Below are positions 20,501 to 32,831 of a stretch of DNA of 64,000 nucleotides, in pieces. The stretch spans positions 310,001 through 374,000 of the forward strand of contig NW_026907809.1 in assembly GCF_033807575.1 (NCBI RefSeq), read 5' to 3'. Origin of the DNA: Cydia pomonella (lineage: Eukaryota; Arthropoda; Insecta; Lepidoptera; Tortricidae). Below the pieces are notes generated by a model. That model did no database searches and was not told the DNA's origin. It saw nothing but the letters and a program-made list of their open reading frames with translations. Made by a program: the position numbers and the translations under genes. Position 1 is the stretch's first letter. Every line of letters starts with the position of its first letter.

Positions 20501-23500
20501 CTCTCCTTCGACCTGTCCACGCCCACGTCGCTCGCCTTCCTCTCGCACTACTGCATCTCCAACCAGCTGCCCAAGAAGACCTTCCATTTGGCGGCTGTAA
20601 GTCCACATTATTTGCATCATTTTGATTGCCTAATTCCTTTTAATTTCTGAATTATATTTGTTGTATTTTATTGTATACTTAGCTATATTATACCTTAACG
20701 GTTTTATTGTATTGTATACTTTTACAATTTTGAAGCTTAACATGTAGATCGTGGAAATTATTAGAAAAATCATTAGTTTGCTTCGCATTACTTTATTGTT
20801 AATCTTCGCATATACTAAAAATGTTCACAAACATACACATAATTTTTTTCTCTTCTTCGACATAAGCTTAATTGAAGGAATAAATACCTATGAATATTAC
20901 AAACACTGCAACTTGCACTAGCTTTTGCGTAAAATGATTTCCACAATAAAAATTATCTTATCCTTGGGCCTGGGACTCAAACTAGGTTCATATTAGAGGA
21001 TTCCATAACTTTAGTAGAGATTTAATGGTACTAGTGGGCTTAGCACATGAATACCCGTATTTTTATAACAGTATTATACCTCGCGCGAGTCAAGCGTTAA
21101 GCCAAAGCCAATGAGACTTGAAGGAACTGTCATAGGGACCATCATTCGGCGCAAGAGGTATATTTAGAGGCTCATTTAGACGGTGCGTGAACTCGCATAC
21201 GAGTTTCATTATATTGCGGTATTTTATCAGTCGGCTGAACTGGCAAAACTGGTAACTAAATTCGCAAGACAGGTTCGTGTGCCGTTTAAATAAGGTGGCG
21301 AGATCACAGCGTTCCTGTGCTATGCCTACTGATACAAGGAAAATATATTTAGAGCAAGTATTGTCTGCAGTACATCGCGGAGCTGTCGCTGCTGGAGGCG
21401 GACCCGTACCTGCAGTACAAGCCGTCCGTGATCGCGGCCGCGGCGCTGGCCACGGCGCGCCACTGCCTGCACTGCCGCCGCTGCGACAAGCCCGGCGACG
21501 ACACCGATACTATTCACAGCGTGAGTTTATTGTGCTCATATTATATAACTATACTGTCAACTATGATAAATGGGCGGCGCGCGCGTTTTCCTCGCCTGAG
21601 TGCGCCGCCTCGGCCGAGGCACGTCTACACTGGCCGGTTTGAGCGCGAGGAAATTGCCTCGCGCTTATGCTCGCTCTGTGTGGACCCGGCTATTAGGGAT
21701 AAAATTGCCAAACGCTTAAAAGCGCCTTTGTTTACCCTCCTCTGGGTTGGAAGGTCAGATGGCAGTCGCTTTCGTAAAAACTAGTACCTACGCCATTTCT
21801 GGGGATTAGTTGTCAAGCCGACCCCACGCTCCCATAAGTAGTGACAAAAATGCCGGGACAACGCGAGGAAGAAGAAGGTTTACAATGGATTTTACTATAG
21901 TTTCCATTCTGATATTGAACTCGAGAGACCATAAATAACGACCCTTTTATCTCAATAAAATTGTTCAGTGCAAGTTACCTCAAGAAATACTTCAAGTTCA
22001 TACTTAGTCGTGTTTTTAATAAGTTTTGCTTTCCTCGTATTCGATTTCTTTTTGTTTCAAATTTTTATTTTTTATTCTTGTCGTATTACGTCATCTCAGT
22101 ACTAAGAGAGCGTTTGGAAACATTTCAGTTTCGATGAAAATTTAGGCTTTCTTTGAATTTATGCCTTGACTGTGTTATCAGTTGTGTTTAAGTTATTGAT
22201 GCACATGAAGTAAAAAAGCCAGACCTGAACGTAGCTCAAGTGGTTTTAGGGCTGTGACGTTAATAAGGCGTTGTTTACCTCTACTTGTGTTACTGTTACG
22301 TTACAGTTTCTGGTTTCTCGACCTTTTTTATTTCTCGAGGCACGGGAATTCGCGACCAGGATTTTTCGAGTTACTCGAGTATCTCGAGAAATTTTGAAAG
22401 TTTCAAAAAACACCATATTATTTGAGTTTTTGCTTTATTACAAATCAGATTCATAGAAGTCGTAGGTGAGTTCAGTAATAATTAATAGGTAATTTTTTTT
22501 AGTTACTATAAAATTGCACTTAATAATCAAAAATTTAACAACAAACAAAAAAAACTATAAATGCCTAAACCTAATCGTATAGGACTGACCGTGACGTAAT
22601 TTGCTAGTATTTGAAAGCGTAATTTGCTAGTATTTTATGTACTTGAAAGCGGTGGTGGGCGAGGGGATATGACGTCCGACTTTCAATCCGGAGGTCGCGT
22701 CAAATCCTGGCTCGTACCAATGAGTTTTTTGGAAGTTATGTACGAAATATCATTTGATATTTACCACTAGCTTTTCGGTGAAGGAAAACATCGTGAGGAA
22801 ACCTGCATACATTTGCGAAGAAATTCAAAGGTGTATGTGAAGTCCCCAATCCGTATTGGGCTAGCATGGGGACTATAGCCCGAGCCCTCTCGCATATGAG
22901 AGGAGGCCTGTGCCCAGCAGTGGGACGTATATAGGTTGAATTATTATTATTTATGTATTTACATAGTGGTGGTGGGTAGTAAAACACTATTGCAATACAT
23001 AACTCTGTATTGCACACCTCGAAAAAAGAAAACGGAAAGTTATACGATTTATAAAATAGAAATTGTTTCTCTATTAGTTCTGGTGCTTTATTTCATTCAT
23101 GGTGTGAAATGATTTATGATATACAGTGAACATCCCTATTATCTTTTTTGAATTCCACTAAATTAGTCCATGGGTGTACTTTGTAATGGTTGTTCTATTT
23201 ATTTTTCACGCCACTTTTCGGGAATGTGGCCATTGATGGTCTAAAACCAAGCTGGAAAGTAGGCAATTGGGACCGTGCGAAGTGCATGGTGGGGGTTAGT
23301 AAAGCGACCCCAGGGCATAAGGTGGTCCGGAGGGCGCCGTGGTGGAATGTCATCGATCCCAGTGCGCCCTCATAAACGGCAAAGTGGGTGAAACGCCGGA
23401 GTGGGTTTAGTGGGTAGGGCCAATTCTCCCCCCCTCTTGCCAGGAGAGGGGAAAGAACTAACTGCGGATAGCGTCTTAACATTTCGTACAAGTTATATGG

Positions 23501-26500
23501 CTCGAAATGAAACTTTAATTTACGATTACTCCTGAAATAGTCTTTAAATTGTATGGTGTAAGAGATCAAACATTGTAACCTGTATGAAATGCTTAATGTA
23601 AGTAGCTATGCAAATGCCACATATTATGTGATTTTTTTCTAGAAGTTAAGAATGGGTATAGTAAGTTATCCTTAAAAGATGGACATTCAACATCACGGAC
23701 TTTTTTGTAGACCCATGAAAGATAGACAACCCCACCCATACATTGTGTTGTTATAGCTCAAACGGATTAGGCAGCGTATTCGATTAAAGCTCATAGCCAG
23801 CGTGATTTTTTCCGACAACATCGTTATATTTTTGACGTTATATGTTTGACGACCGGTTTGGTCTAGTGGGTAGTGACCCTGCCTACGTCAAGTCAAGTCA
23901 AGTCAAAATATTCTTTATTCAAATAGGCCTAGCAACAAGCACTTTTAAATCGTCAAATTTTACAAATATCATCTTAATCTAAATATCAGAGCAATTTATT
24001 GATGCAGTTATTATTGTTCTAAAAAAAACATTGAACTATTATAGATATGGTAAACTTAATAATAAGAATTTCACAAAAAGATCGTCAAACATCAAAATTG
24101 TATAAAAATACTAGTCTAGAACCTTTCTAGAATAAAATCTAAATGTCAAAAAATACGGTATATATATACATTGAATTATCAATTTCATCATTAATAACAT
24201 AACAATAAATAATTCATTCTTTACAATCACACTTAATCCCACGGTGTTTCATCATTCATGTAGTCTTGTGTGCTATAATAGGCTTTAGAGATAAGCTTAC
24301 GTTTTACATAATTTTTAAATTTACTAACAGACAATTCAGTTATAATATTAGGAAGTTTATTGTAAAATCTTACACAATTACCCATGAATGATTTCTTAAT
24401 TTTATGGAGCCTAGTGAAGGGCACTGCGAGCTTATGCTTATTTCTAGTATTAATATTATGTATTTCACAGTTTTTCTTAAAACTGGCAATGTTTTTATGT
24501 ACATACAGAATATTCTCATAAATATATTGACAGTGCACTGTCATTATGTTAATGTCCTTAAACTTATCTCTAAGTGTGTCTCTATGGTACATTTTATATA
24601 TTGCACGAATAGCCCTCTTCTGCAGAACAAAAATGGTATTTATCTCTGAAGCACTACCCCATAGTAAAATACCATATGACATAATGCTATGAAAGTAACT
24701 AAAGTAAACTAATCGAGCTGTTTTCACGTCTGTTAACTGACGGATCTTGCTCACTGCAAAAGCTGCAGAACTCAGTCTATTCGAGAGATTAGCAATATGG
24801 GGACCCCATTGTAGTTTAGAATCTAAAGTTATACCAAGAAAAACTGTGCATCTACTAGTTCCAATTCCTCATCCTTGACAATGACACCTGTTTGCTCATT
24901 CCTTATGTGACTTGTAACAAACTTAATGCACTTAGTCTTTTTCTCATTTAACAATAAATTATTAACATTAAACCAATTTACTACTTTAGAAATAGCATTG
25001 TTTACATCACTGCAAGCTTGTTGCTGTCGTTTGACTTTGAAAATAAGTGAGGTATCGTCTGCAAACAATACTATGTCATGGTGGGTCTTTACAAGGTAAG
25101 GCAGGTCATTAATGTAGATAAGGAACAGGAACGGCCCCAATATTGATCCCTGCGGTACACCCATAGAGACCAATGACCCCGGTGATCGCTGTCCACTCAC
25201 ATCAACCCTTTGTATTCTACCGTGTAAGTAAGACTTTATGAAATTCAGTGCCGAGCCTCTTACTCCATAATAGTGCAGTTTCCTGATCAATGTTTCATGA
25301 CAGACGCAATCGAAGGCCTTAGATAAGTCACAGAAGATACCTAAAGCATCCTGTGACTCCTCCCAGGCATCGAAGATCGGTTGCGTCGTCGGAAAAGCGT
25401 CGGTTGTTGAGCGACCCCGTGTAAAACCAAATTGTTTGTTGTGCATTAGATTATTAATGTTAAAATGTTTCAATAACTGACTCAAAACTATTTTTTCAAA
25501 AATTTTGCTGAATGTTGGTAACACTGATATCGGTCTAAAGTTAGTGGGGTCGGATGTGCTACCTGATTTAAATAAAGGAGTGACTTTACTATGTTTCATT
25601 AGATCAGGAAACTCACCGCAGTCAACACTGTTATTAAATATAACTACCAGGTCAGGCGCTACAACTTCTATTAAGGATTTGACAGTATGAACGGAGACTC
25701 CCCAAAGGTCACTAGTTTTTTTTACATTAATTGATTTAAACGCCTTTAATATATATCTGAGGCACTCACATGTTCAAAATTAAGGTTTCTAGTACATTCT
25801 GGGACATTCTCTTCTAACAGTGTAACGGCAGACGAGGGTGATGAATTTAAGTTCTTAGTTGTGGAAGCTGGTACCTCGGTGAAGAATTTTTCAAATTCTG
25901 TTGCTACATCTAAACTGGAATCTACGATTTTGTCATCAATTTTTAGTTTAAAATTTACGAAGCTGATGGTCCCGGGTTCAAATCCTGGTAAGGGCATTTA
26001 TTCGTGTGGTGAGCATGGATATTTGTTCCTGAGTCATGGGTATTTTCTATGTATTTAAGTATTTATAAATATTTATATATTATATATATCATTGTCTAAG
26101 TACCCTCAACACAAGCCTTATTGAGCTTACTGTGGGACTTAGTCAATTTGTGTAATAATGTCCTATAATATTTATTTATTTATATTTATTTATTATTTTA
26201 TTTATATTTCAAACAATTTACACAAAACCTTAAGTTATATACCTAAACCTTCCTCAAGAATCACTATTGATAGATGAAAGTCGTATGAAAATTTGTTCAG
26301 TAGTTTTTAGATTTGGAGTACTCTTATAAGATGTAGTGCATTGACATTTTCCCCTATACTTGCGGACGCTAGGTTGCGTGACAGTCGTGCACATAGTGGA
26401 TAGGCTGTAGCACCTGAACCACCACTACTACAATGTTTCATTGTTATTTTCATCTGTCATTGGTGCGAGTAAAAGGTCTTTTTTTGGCGCAACTTTTTCC

Positions 26501-27842
26501 TTCAAAAATAAAATTAGGTTATTTATAGGACCAATTACTTGTTTAAAAAAAGAAACGTCAAAACCATTCAGTTCACGCTTAAGGCGTTTTTACTTTTGTG
26601 TTTTTTAGCAAACATGCTTCTAAGTTTAGAACAACGCCTCTTAAAAGTGATAAGAAAAGTAAATAAAAAGGGCGGGATCGGAAAATACTTACTGAATTTA
26701 ATAGTTTAAATTGTGTTTGCCTAAAAATACAAGAAACACGTACCTACGCTATAAAAATGAGTTCTTCTAGTGAAGAAAATATAAATGTTCCTGGCAAAAA
26801 TACATCGCTTTCTTTCAACAATTGTCCTTACGCAAATATAGATATTAATTTCTATTAAAGTACTTATAGTTATGCACATGTTTTCTTATTTCCTCGCAGT
26901 AGTCGTGAAATGCACTAAGTAATGCCTCGGCCGGAAACGCTATAGATGGACTCGTATTATTTGAGGGCCTCAACTAACGTGTCTGCACCCAAACTCAGAC
27001 GTCCATCTTTGAGTGGTTTTCCGGCCTCTCCTACAATGTAGTATAGTGGTATGTATGGGTATGAATGTCGTGCGCAGGAGTGCTTGTCGGCGGCGTGGCC
27101 CGCGGCGCTGGCGGCGTGCGCCGGCTACAGCGCCGCCGAGCTGGCGCCCTGCCTGCGCGAGCTGGCGCGCTCGCACGCGCACGCGCCGCGCCAGCCCTAC
27201 CAGGCCATCGTCGACAAGTACAAGACCAACAAGTCAGTATCACCATACACTTGCTGTACCATCAGTTGTACCTTTTTTTTTCCTGAGACTGTATTTTTTA
27301 CCATTGATGTGCGATGTGCCGTCGGATGGTTTCCAAAACTTCTAAATTTCCACAAAAAAAATATCGGACCCTCGGACCCTACACATTTTTTATCAGGACT
27401 TAAATTTTCCAATTCCAAAATGAAACTTTCCTGTGAAATTCCGAAAGATTTCTAACATAAGATTCTGATAATATCAACAAATCAGAAATAATTAGTTATT
27501 TTCAAAGCATGTAAATCTTATTTTTTGATACGCTTCATAGCATATTTTTGAAAAACAAATTATAGTTAGTTATTTTCCCATCCAAATTAACTAAGATTCA
27601 TTTTGGGACATAATAATACACAACAAAGGCTATTCCAAGAAAAAAAAAAACAATTTAAGACCAATTTCTATGGAGGCCGATTTTTAGTCCACCGTGGCGC
27701 CGTTACAAATACACGCATACTTATCCTTTCTCGCAGGTTCGACGGCGTGTCGGCGATAGCGGCGCGGCCGCTGTGCGCGGTGGCGCCGTACGTGCCGCCC
27801 GCCGCCGCCGCCGCCTCGCGGGACAGCTCCCGCTCGAGCTAG
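17548..27842 (+). CDS. CycA: Cyclin A (G2/mitotic cyclin), complete, 8 exons
   Basis: Cyclin A binds CDK1/CDK2 in the nucleus and drives S phase and entry into mitosis. Coding exons: 17548-17694, 17763-18052, 18472-18694, 19720-19943, 20392-20596, 21371-21520, 27078-27232 and 27737-27842. All phases join, giving 499 residues. The N terminus carries a KEN box (residues 19-21) and a destruction box RRALGDLSH (from residue 30) for APC/C-driven degradation. Cyclin box 1 begins before YRQDIYEYMREIE and contains MRSVLVDWLVEVCDEY (the MRAIL helix, with S and V replacing A and I), ETLHLAVSYVDRFLS, and AAKYEEVYPPEVSEFVYITD. Box 2 continues through SLLEADPYLQYKPSVIAAAALA. The C terminus has an Ala/Ser-rich tail. 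Exons 5-8 are strongly GC-rich against an AT-rich background. The start used is the ATG at 17548 in context gacaatgg. Confidence 0.94.
18695..19719 (+). other. Cyclin A intron 3
   Basis: This is a 1 kb AT-rich intron. Near 19385-19460 it contains an inverted-repeat-rich piece (ggtttggcagttt, ccaaacctgccaaaa, accgaaacttcggt) that looks like a DNA-transposon remnant. No coding sequence is recognised. Confidence 0.6.
19944..20391 (+). other. Cyclin A intron 4
   Basis: A 448-base intron. I see nothing notable in it. Confidence 0.7.
20597..21370 (+). other. Cyclin A intron 5
   Basis: A 774-base intron. Bases about 21060-21260 (ctcgcgcgagtcaag, acggtgcgtgaactcgcata) look like a dispersed repeat. 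Nothing coding is seen. Confidence 0.6.
22640..22965 (+). repeat. tRNA-headed SINE with LINE-like tail
   Basis: A tRNA-like head (gtggtgggcgaggggatatg, then ggtcgcgtcaaatcctggc as B box) is followed by a body with cttttcggtgaaggaaaaca and tgtgcccagcagtgggacg, and a TTA-run tail. This tail is widespread in Lepidoptera in LINE 3' ends and SINEs. Confidence 0.6.
23888..25955 (-). mobile_element. 5'-truncated non-LTR retrotransposon inserted in the SINE
   Basis: The 3' end (minus strand) has an AATAAAG stretch followed by three TTGAC tandem units at 23888-23904. TACG is duplicated at 23884-23887 and 25956-25959. The 5' part, including the endonuclease, is missing. Confidence 0.85.
24233..25955 (-). 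pseudogene. Reverse transcriptase ORF2 remnant
   Basis: Segments in order are an upstream piece (to about 25750), the RT core (25599 to 24829) and the C-terminal region (24754 to 24233). RT motifs are FRPISVLPTFSKIFEKI, QFGFTRGRSTTDAF, DLSKAFDCVCHE, GVPQGSILGPFLFLIYINDLP and LFADDTSL. The downstream piece reads IMSYGILLWGSASEI and ends SKFKNYVKRKLISKAYYS. Frame breaks lie near 25755-25765 (a short TA repeat) and near 24835-24842 (a T run), so it is not translatable as one protein. The motifs fit the CR1/Jockey broad group. Confidence 0.85.
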
Positions 27843-28230
27843 CCCGCCCTCACCGTCTCAAGCTGACGTCGTCCGCCCCGCTGCCACTGGTCTACGTTTT
27901 CATTGGAGCAAACTGACAGGTGTAGTTTTTAGCATAAAACTATACTGTGACGGCGGGAGTCTACCCGGTCCGCCGGCTGCCGGGCCTGGTCCATTTTACC
28001 TAAATTAATTTGTGAGTTAAACAATTCTTGTTAACGGAGATGGACCTCTTGTCCGGTGCAGACTACGGCGCTAAATTAGTTCTCCTTATTTAAAATTCCT
28101 ATTTATCTAGAGCGGTGTCCGTGGTGACCGGAAAGCGGCATGCGCGTTTCGAGGTTCCGTCTTGGAAAACATTTAAAAACGAATGTTGAAGCGATATTTA
28201 ATATGGGTATTTAATAAAAAGAATATTATA
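27843..28230 (+). other. Probable cyclin A 3' UTR
   Basis: The sequence follows the stop at 27840-27842. A candidate polyadenylation signal AATAAA is at 28213-28218. Transcript data would be needed to place the end. Confidence 0.4.
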
Positions 28231-29520
28231 ATTAAATCCCATCGAGGTTTAGTGTCCAGAACGCGCTTGGTCCGTGATTAAGGGGTAATCCTCATCGCAT
28301 AAAAATATAACACTACATAGTTTGCTCCAGTAAAAAAAGTTGAAAAACAGTCTAAAAATATTAGCAAGGTGACATTGGCCACTTTCGACTTAGTACGTTA
28401 CTGCTACGAAGACACTTTCGAATCTTCCTCAGATTATTACGCGCTAACTGTCGTCCCTTTGCTTCTTAATTAAACGGAAAACGGTTTGCGTTCCACGTAG
28501 TCGTAACGAAGAGTCGAAAGTTTTAAATGTACTGCCTGTTAATTAAATTTAGAGTGGGCTAACATTTCATACAAATCTGGTGTTTCTAAATAGATGTTCC
28601 TACATTCGTAAGATACTGGCATATGTTATTTTGTCTACACTTTATGTGCATGTAATCATGTTAATTTAATGGTATCAATTCCTATCATGTGAATATCATT
28701 TTTTTATATTTTGATGTTGTCTTCGCCGAGTTTGTATGAAATTGTATAACTCTCATAGGTGTTAGTAGTACAATTTCGTCGGTCCCGGGGTCATAATGGC
28801 GCGCACCAAAGTTCCCAAGACACGTACTTCCAGATCTAGAAAAGCGCTTGGGACCAATTTCTACGGAAGTGACAAGCTATAAAGTATTGCATATCCTTCA
28901 GTACCTGGCAAGTAACTATACTAAGACTCCATGTGGAGCGCGGGTTTTGTAATACACGCTCTTCGCTATAGATTTAGATAAAATATGACTGACTTGTGAC
29001 TTGAGAGTGACCCAGTAAACTTGCATTTACAAATATTATACAAGTACTCGTATTGAAGCTAACGTTTCAGTTCTCTATATATTGAATGTGTGAATTGGTT
29101 TGATAGTTCTAGTATTAACAGTTTCCTATGGAAATTCAAATGAAGACTACTGTTGGTTTGTGCTAAAATGTAACATTCATATGTAAGGTGCGCCGTGAGT
29201 AGTACTCTGCTACGCTTTGTAGTACCTTTAGATGCACGAAATAGCTAAGATCACATTGTACAGATTTAATTTTAAGTGTTATAATTTTTATTTTGTAATA
29301 CTTTTGTGTTCATCTATTTTACAGTTTTCCACAATTTTTCCGCGTTCATTTATGTGTAATTCTTCCATTCTAACATCAGCTTCCGTTTATTTGGGTTTTA
29401 AGCTCAACATTTGTGTCTTCAATTAACGAAACTAGTCCTCAAGTACTACTTTGGTTAATTAAGAAGACATACTCGGAACACAACATAGACTCATAACATG
29501 TTCAACACTTGCAATCTGAA
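28231..29520. other. Intergenic, no gene seen
   Basis: AT-rich sequence downstream of cyclin A. Short open frames here carry no recognisable domain. Part of it could belong to a longer cyclin A 3' UTR. Confidence 0.5.
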
Positions 29521-29769
29521 CCTCTAGTGTAAATTTATTCGATAGCGTAACGTGACGTACGCGTTTGCGTTAAGTCTCATTTCGCACGGGATATTATTTA
29601 AGACCAAAATGTACAAATGGACATGATTCAATGGAATAAATGATATGATATGATTTAGAAACAGCGTGCCTAGCGTGACGTTTTGGAAACTCAAAATCCC
29701 ATACAAAATGAGACTAAACGCAAACGCCTACGTCACGTCACGCTATCGAACAAATTTACACTAGGGGTA
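29521..29769. mobile_element. MITE with long inverted repeats
   Basis: The left arm ctagtgtaaatttattcgat and the right arm (reverse complement ctagtgtaaatttgttcgat) match for about 65 bases inward, through gcgtttgcgtt and gtctcattt. ctgaa lies on both sides, a possible 5 bp duplication. No coding sequence. Confidence 0.75.
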
Positions 29770-30049
29770 CTGAATTATTATGCCAAAATACTATGAAACC
29801 GCGAGTTACAGTTCAAACCTAAATGTTTGTTAGTAAATTATTATTTTTGAGACTTAAGGTATGTTTAATATTGCTAATTAGTTTATAATGTAATTTAATA
29901 TAATATAATCGCAATTTTGCTCGAGTTTTACACTAAGGAGGGTAAGTACCTATGAGTATATTGATAATATATATTGATATTTTGAAATACTCAAATGTGT
30001 TTTACTTCCACAATTTAAATACAGTAAATTAATTTTCCAAATTAAAAAA

Positions 30050-30890
30050 GCGGCCAAGTGCGAGTCGGACTCGCCATTGAAGGGTTCCGTACCATTTATG
30101 ACGTATTAAAAAAACTACTTACTAGATCTGGTTCAAACCAATTTTCGTTGGAAGTTTGCATGGTAATGTATATCATATATTTTTTTTAGATTTTTCATTC
30201 CGTTATTTTAGAAGTTACAGGGGGGGGGCACACTTTTTTTCACTTTGGAAGTGTCTCTCGCGCAAACTATTCAGTTTAGAAAAAAATGATATTAGAAACC
30301 TAAATATCATTTTTGAAGACCTATCCATAGATACCCCACACGTATGGGTCTGATGAAAAAAATTTTTTTTTTTTTAATTTTATGACGTATTAAAAAAAAA
30401 CTACTTACTAGATCTCGTTCAAACCAATTTTCGGTGGAAGTTTGCATGGCAATGTATATCATATATTTTTTTTGATTTTTCATTCTGTTATTTTAGAAGT
30501 TACGGGGGGGGGGGGGGGGGACACACATTTTTCCACTTTGGAAGTGTCTCTCGCGCAAACTATTCAGTTTAGAAAAAAAATGATATTAGAAACCTCAATA
30601 TCATTTTTAAAGACCTATCCACAGTCATACCCCACACGTATGGGTTTGATGAAAAAAGATTTTTTGAGTTTCAGTTCTAAGTATGGGGAACCCCCAAAAT
30701 TTATTGTTTTTTTTCTATTTTTGTGTAAACATCTTAATGCGGTTCATAGAATACATCTACTTACCAAGTTTTAACAGTATAGCTCTTATAGTTTCGGAAA
30801 AAAGTGGCTGTGACATAATCGGACAGACAGACGGACATGACGAATCTATAAGGGTTCCGTTTTTTGCCATTTGGCTACGGAACCCTAAAA
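30050..30890 (+). repeat. gggttccgta-family repeat with two internal tandem units
   Basis: It begins gcggccaagtgcgagtcgg and ends ggctacggaaccctaaaa, with inner terminal motifs agggttccgta and tacggaaccct in inverted order. Two diverged units of about 283 bases (starting near 30098 and 30381) are arranged head to tail. It contains G runs up to 15 bases. Confidence 0.8.
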
Positions 30891-32185
30891 AAAGGCAATC
30901 CAACCTATACTGCCAATTATCAACGAATTTGTTGAAAATCACGAATGTATTAATCTGCTAGCGGTCGTGACGGCCCAGGTGCGGGCAGCGACGTTGAGGA
31001 ATCATTTCCTTCCGCAGCTATTTAGTGGCTGTTTACCAATGAATAAATTGTAAACTTTATTCGACCTGCAGTAGAGTTGTTTATACGTCGCCGGCTTAAT
31101 GATGTGCTAGACAAGCTACGGTCAAATCTATTTGGAGAGCGCGTGCGCCGCGTGTAACGCGTCCTAGAATGTAACGCATCATATAAAATTACTTATCGTT
31201 TTCCACGCAAATATTAGTTATGTTGTTTTACTGTGCGAAATTACCTTCAGTGCTTTACATATTCCATCTTTATGTAATTACTAACCTAATCGATACCAAT
31301 TCAGAGTCAATCGGGCGATAAATAAAACGAAAGTTTAAAAAACTATACTGATCTTTAATTAAACTGTAAACTTGCAGTTCTATCGAGATTTTCTTATCCC
31401 CTAGTGCGAGGTTCCATGTTGGATGATGGAGACTTTATTGTTGTCCATTATCTGTCGGTGACATGCACGCTAGACGCTAGTGTTTCTCTTGTGTGTAGAC
31501 ATTGCTTTTTTTTGTCGACGTGCGACCTGTAACAAAATGAAAGATTCTGTCAAAAATTACACTTTTTTCTTCAGATAGGTAAATACTTTACGCCCCCCAG
31601 GATCGTTCCAACTCGATCGTCTTGATCGTTCCAAATGTCCTTATCATCTGAATTTACATATAGGTACATATAATTAGAAAAGTTTTAGTTATCAAACAAG
31701 TGTTTAATTAAGGGGGTTCCTAACGCCAATGACCTTCGATCTGAATCCTTTAGTTTTCTAATTTTTTTTGTATCTTATCATACTAACACCAACGGCTGTA
31801 AGCAATATAGTATACCATATTTACTTCAAAGTTCGAGATATTTGGCATCAAATTTGACCAATTTTAGGCCAAAAAACTGATTTCCTGGCCATACATTTTG
31901 TGTTAATTACTTTAAAAATAAAATGTCTGACCAGTTTATAGAGACGTCAAAGACTAACCCAAATGTGTAGATTCTGTCTATAGTGCAAATGTAGGAGTAA
32001 CGACTCAAAACTAGTCAAAAATCCGCGGGGAGCTCCTTAATAATAATAAGTTTTAAAATAATTGTAGTAAATAACCGTCTAATTACTCGAGAATCTCTTG
32101 CTTTTAATGTTTGAAGAGTGTGCGGTTTGAATTCCAATCGGTCTTGAAAATACGCGGTATAAAAAAAGTGGTCCGCGAAGTAAAT
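30891..32185. other. Intergenic, no gene seen
   Basis: No convincing exon or ORF. The stretch near 31712-31895 (gggggttcctaacgccaatg) has the look of a dispersed repeat. Confidence 0.5.
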
Positions 32186-32189
32186 GCTA

Positions 32190-32831
32190 ATTTATTTTTA
32201 TTTATTTTTTATACCACGACGGTGGCAAACAAGCATACGGCCCGCCTGATGGTAAGCAGTCACCGCAGCCTATGGACGCCTGCAACACCAGAGGCATTAC
32301 ATGCGCGTTGCCGACCCTTTAAAAACCTGTACACTCCTTTTTTGAAGAACCCCATACTGTAGCCCCTCGGGAAAACCTCGGCAGGAAGCTCATTCCACAG
32401 CCGAAGCGTTCGCGGGAGGAAATTCCTCTTAAACCGCACAGTACGCGACCATTTAGGTTCTAGGGTGTGAGGATAAACACCCTGCCGACGGCGAGCGGTG
32501 CGGTGATAGAAAGCGGCCGTTGGCATCATGTCAAACAATTCTTCAGAGCACAGCCCATTGTACAAGCGGTAGAACACACACAAGGAGGCAAAGTCTCTCC
32601 TTAGACTTAAAGGTTCAATACCGCTTGTGAGTTTGGGATCGTCGACGATTCGTACAGCGCGCCTTTGGACTGAGTCGAATGGTCCAAGCTGGCATGCAGG
32701 TGCTCCTGCCCAAAGGTGACAGCAATACTCCATATGGGGTCTGACTTGCGATTTATAAAGCAGCAGTCTTTGCCCCGGAGTAAAGTATCGCCTCGAAAGT
32801 AAAGTATCGCCTCGCTAATAGCGGTTCGCAC
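32190..32831 (-). pseudogene. 3' end of a non-LTR retrotransposon ORF2
   Basis: The frame 32733-32260 encodes EYCCHLWAGAP, LDSVQRRA-like FDSVQRRAVRI and LWNELPAEVFP, the usual C-terminal region downstream of the RT in arthropod LINEs. The ORF ends inside a tail (tgcttaccatcaggcgggcc on the minus strand) that runs to an A-rich end near 32190. The 5' part is absent, so the copy is dead on arrival. Confidence 0.8.

Larger units (their letters stand above)
23850..26215 (+). repeat. tRNA-headed SINE split by a LINE
   Basis: The SINE head with A box (gaccggtttggtctagtggg) occupies 23850-23887. Its B box (cccgggttcaaatcctgg) and body resume at 25956-25960 and run to a TTTA-rich tail near 26215. The two halves join without loss if the LINE and one copy of TACG are removed. 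Confidence 0.8.
21521..27077 (+). other. Cyclin A intron 6, repeat-filled
   Basis: A 5.6 kb intron that holds a GC-rich palindromic block at about 21570-21690 (cctcggccgagg), a SINE at about 22640-22960, a conserved-looking repeat near 23195-23450, and the SINE-LINE nest at 23850-26215. The remaining stretches, such as 21780-22600 and 26220-27060, show no coding signal. Confidence 0.7.

Noticed and set aside
21277..21642. 121-codon plus-strand frame over cyclin A exon 6
   Set aside because: It is an out-of-frame reading of a GC-rich exon; the spliced cyclin frame (21371-21520) explains the sequence.
26970..27246. Antisense Arg/Ala-rich frames at cyclin A exon 7
   Set aside because: They are shadows of the GC-rich coding exon on the other strand, with no domain.
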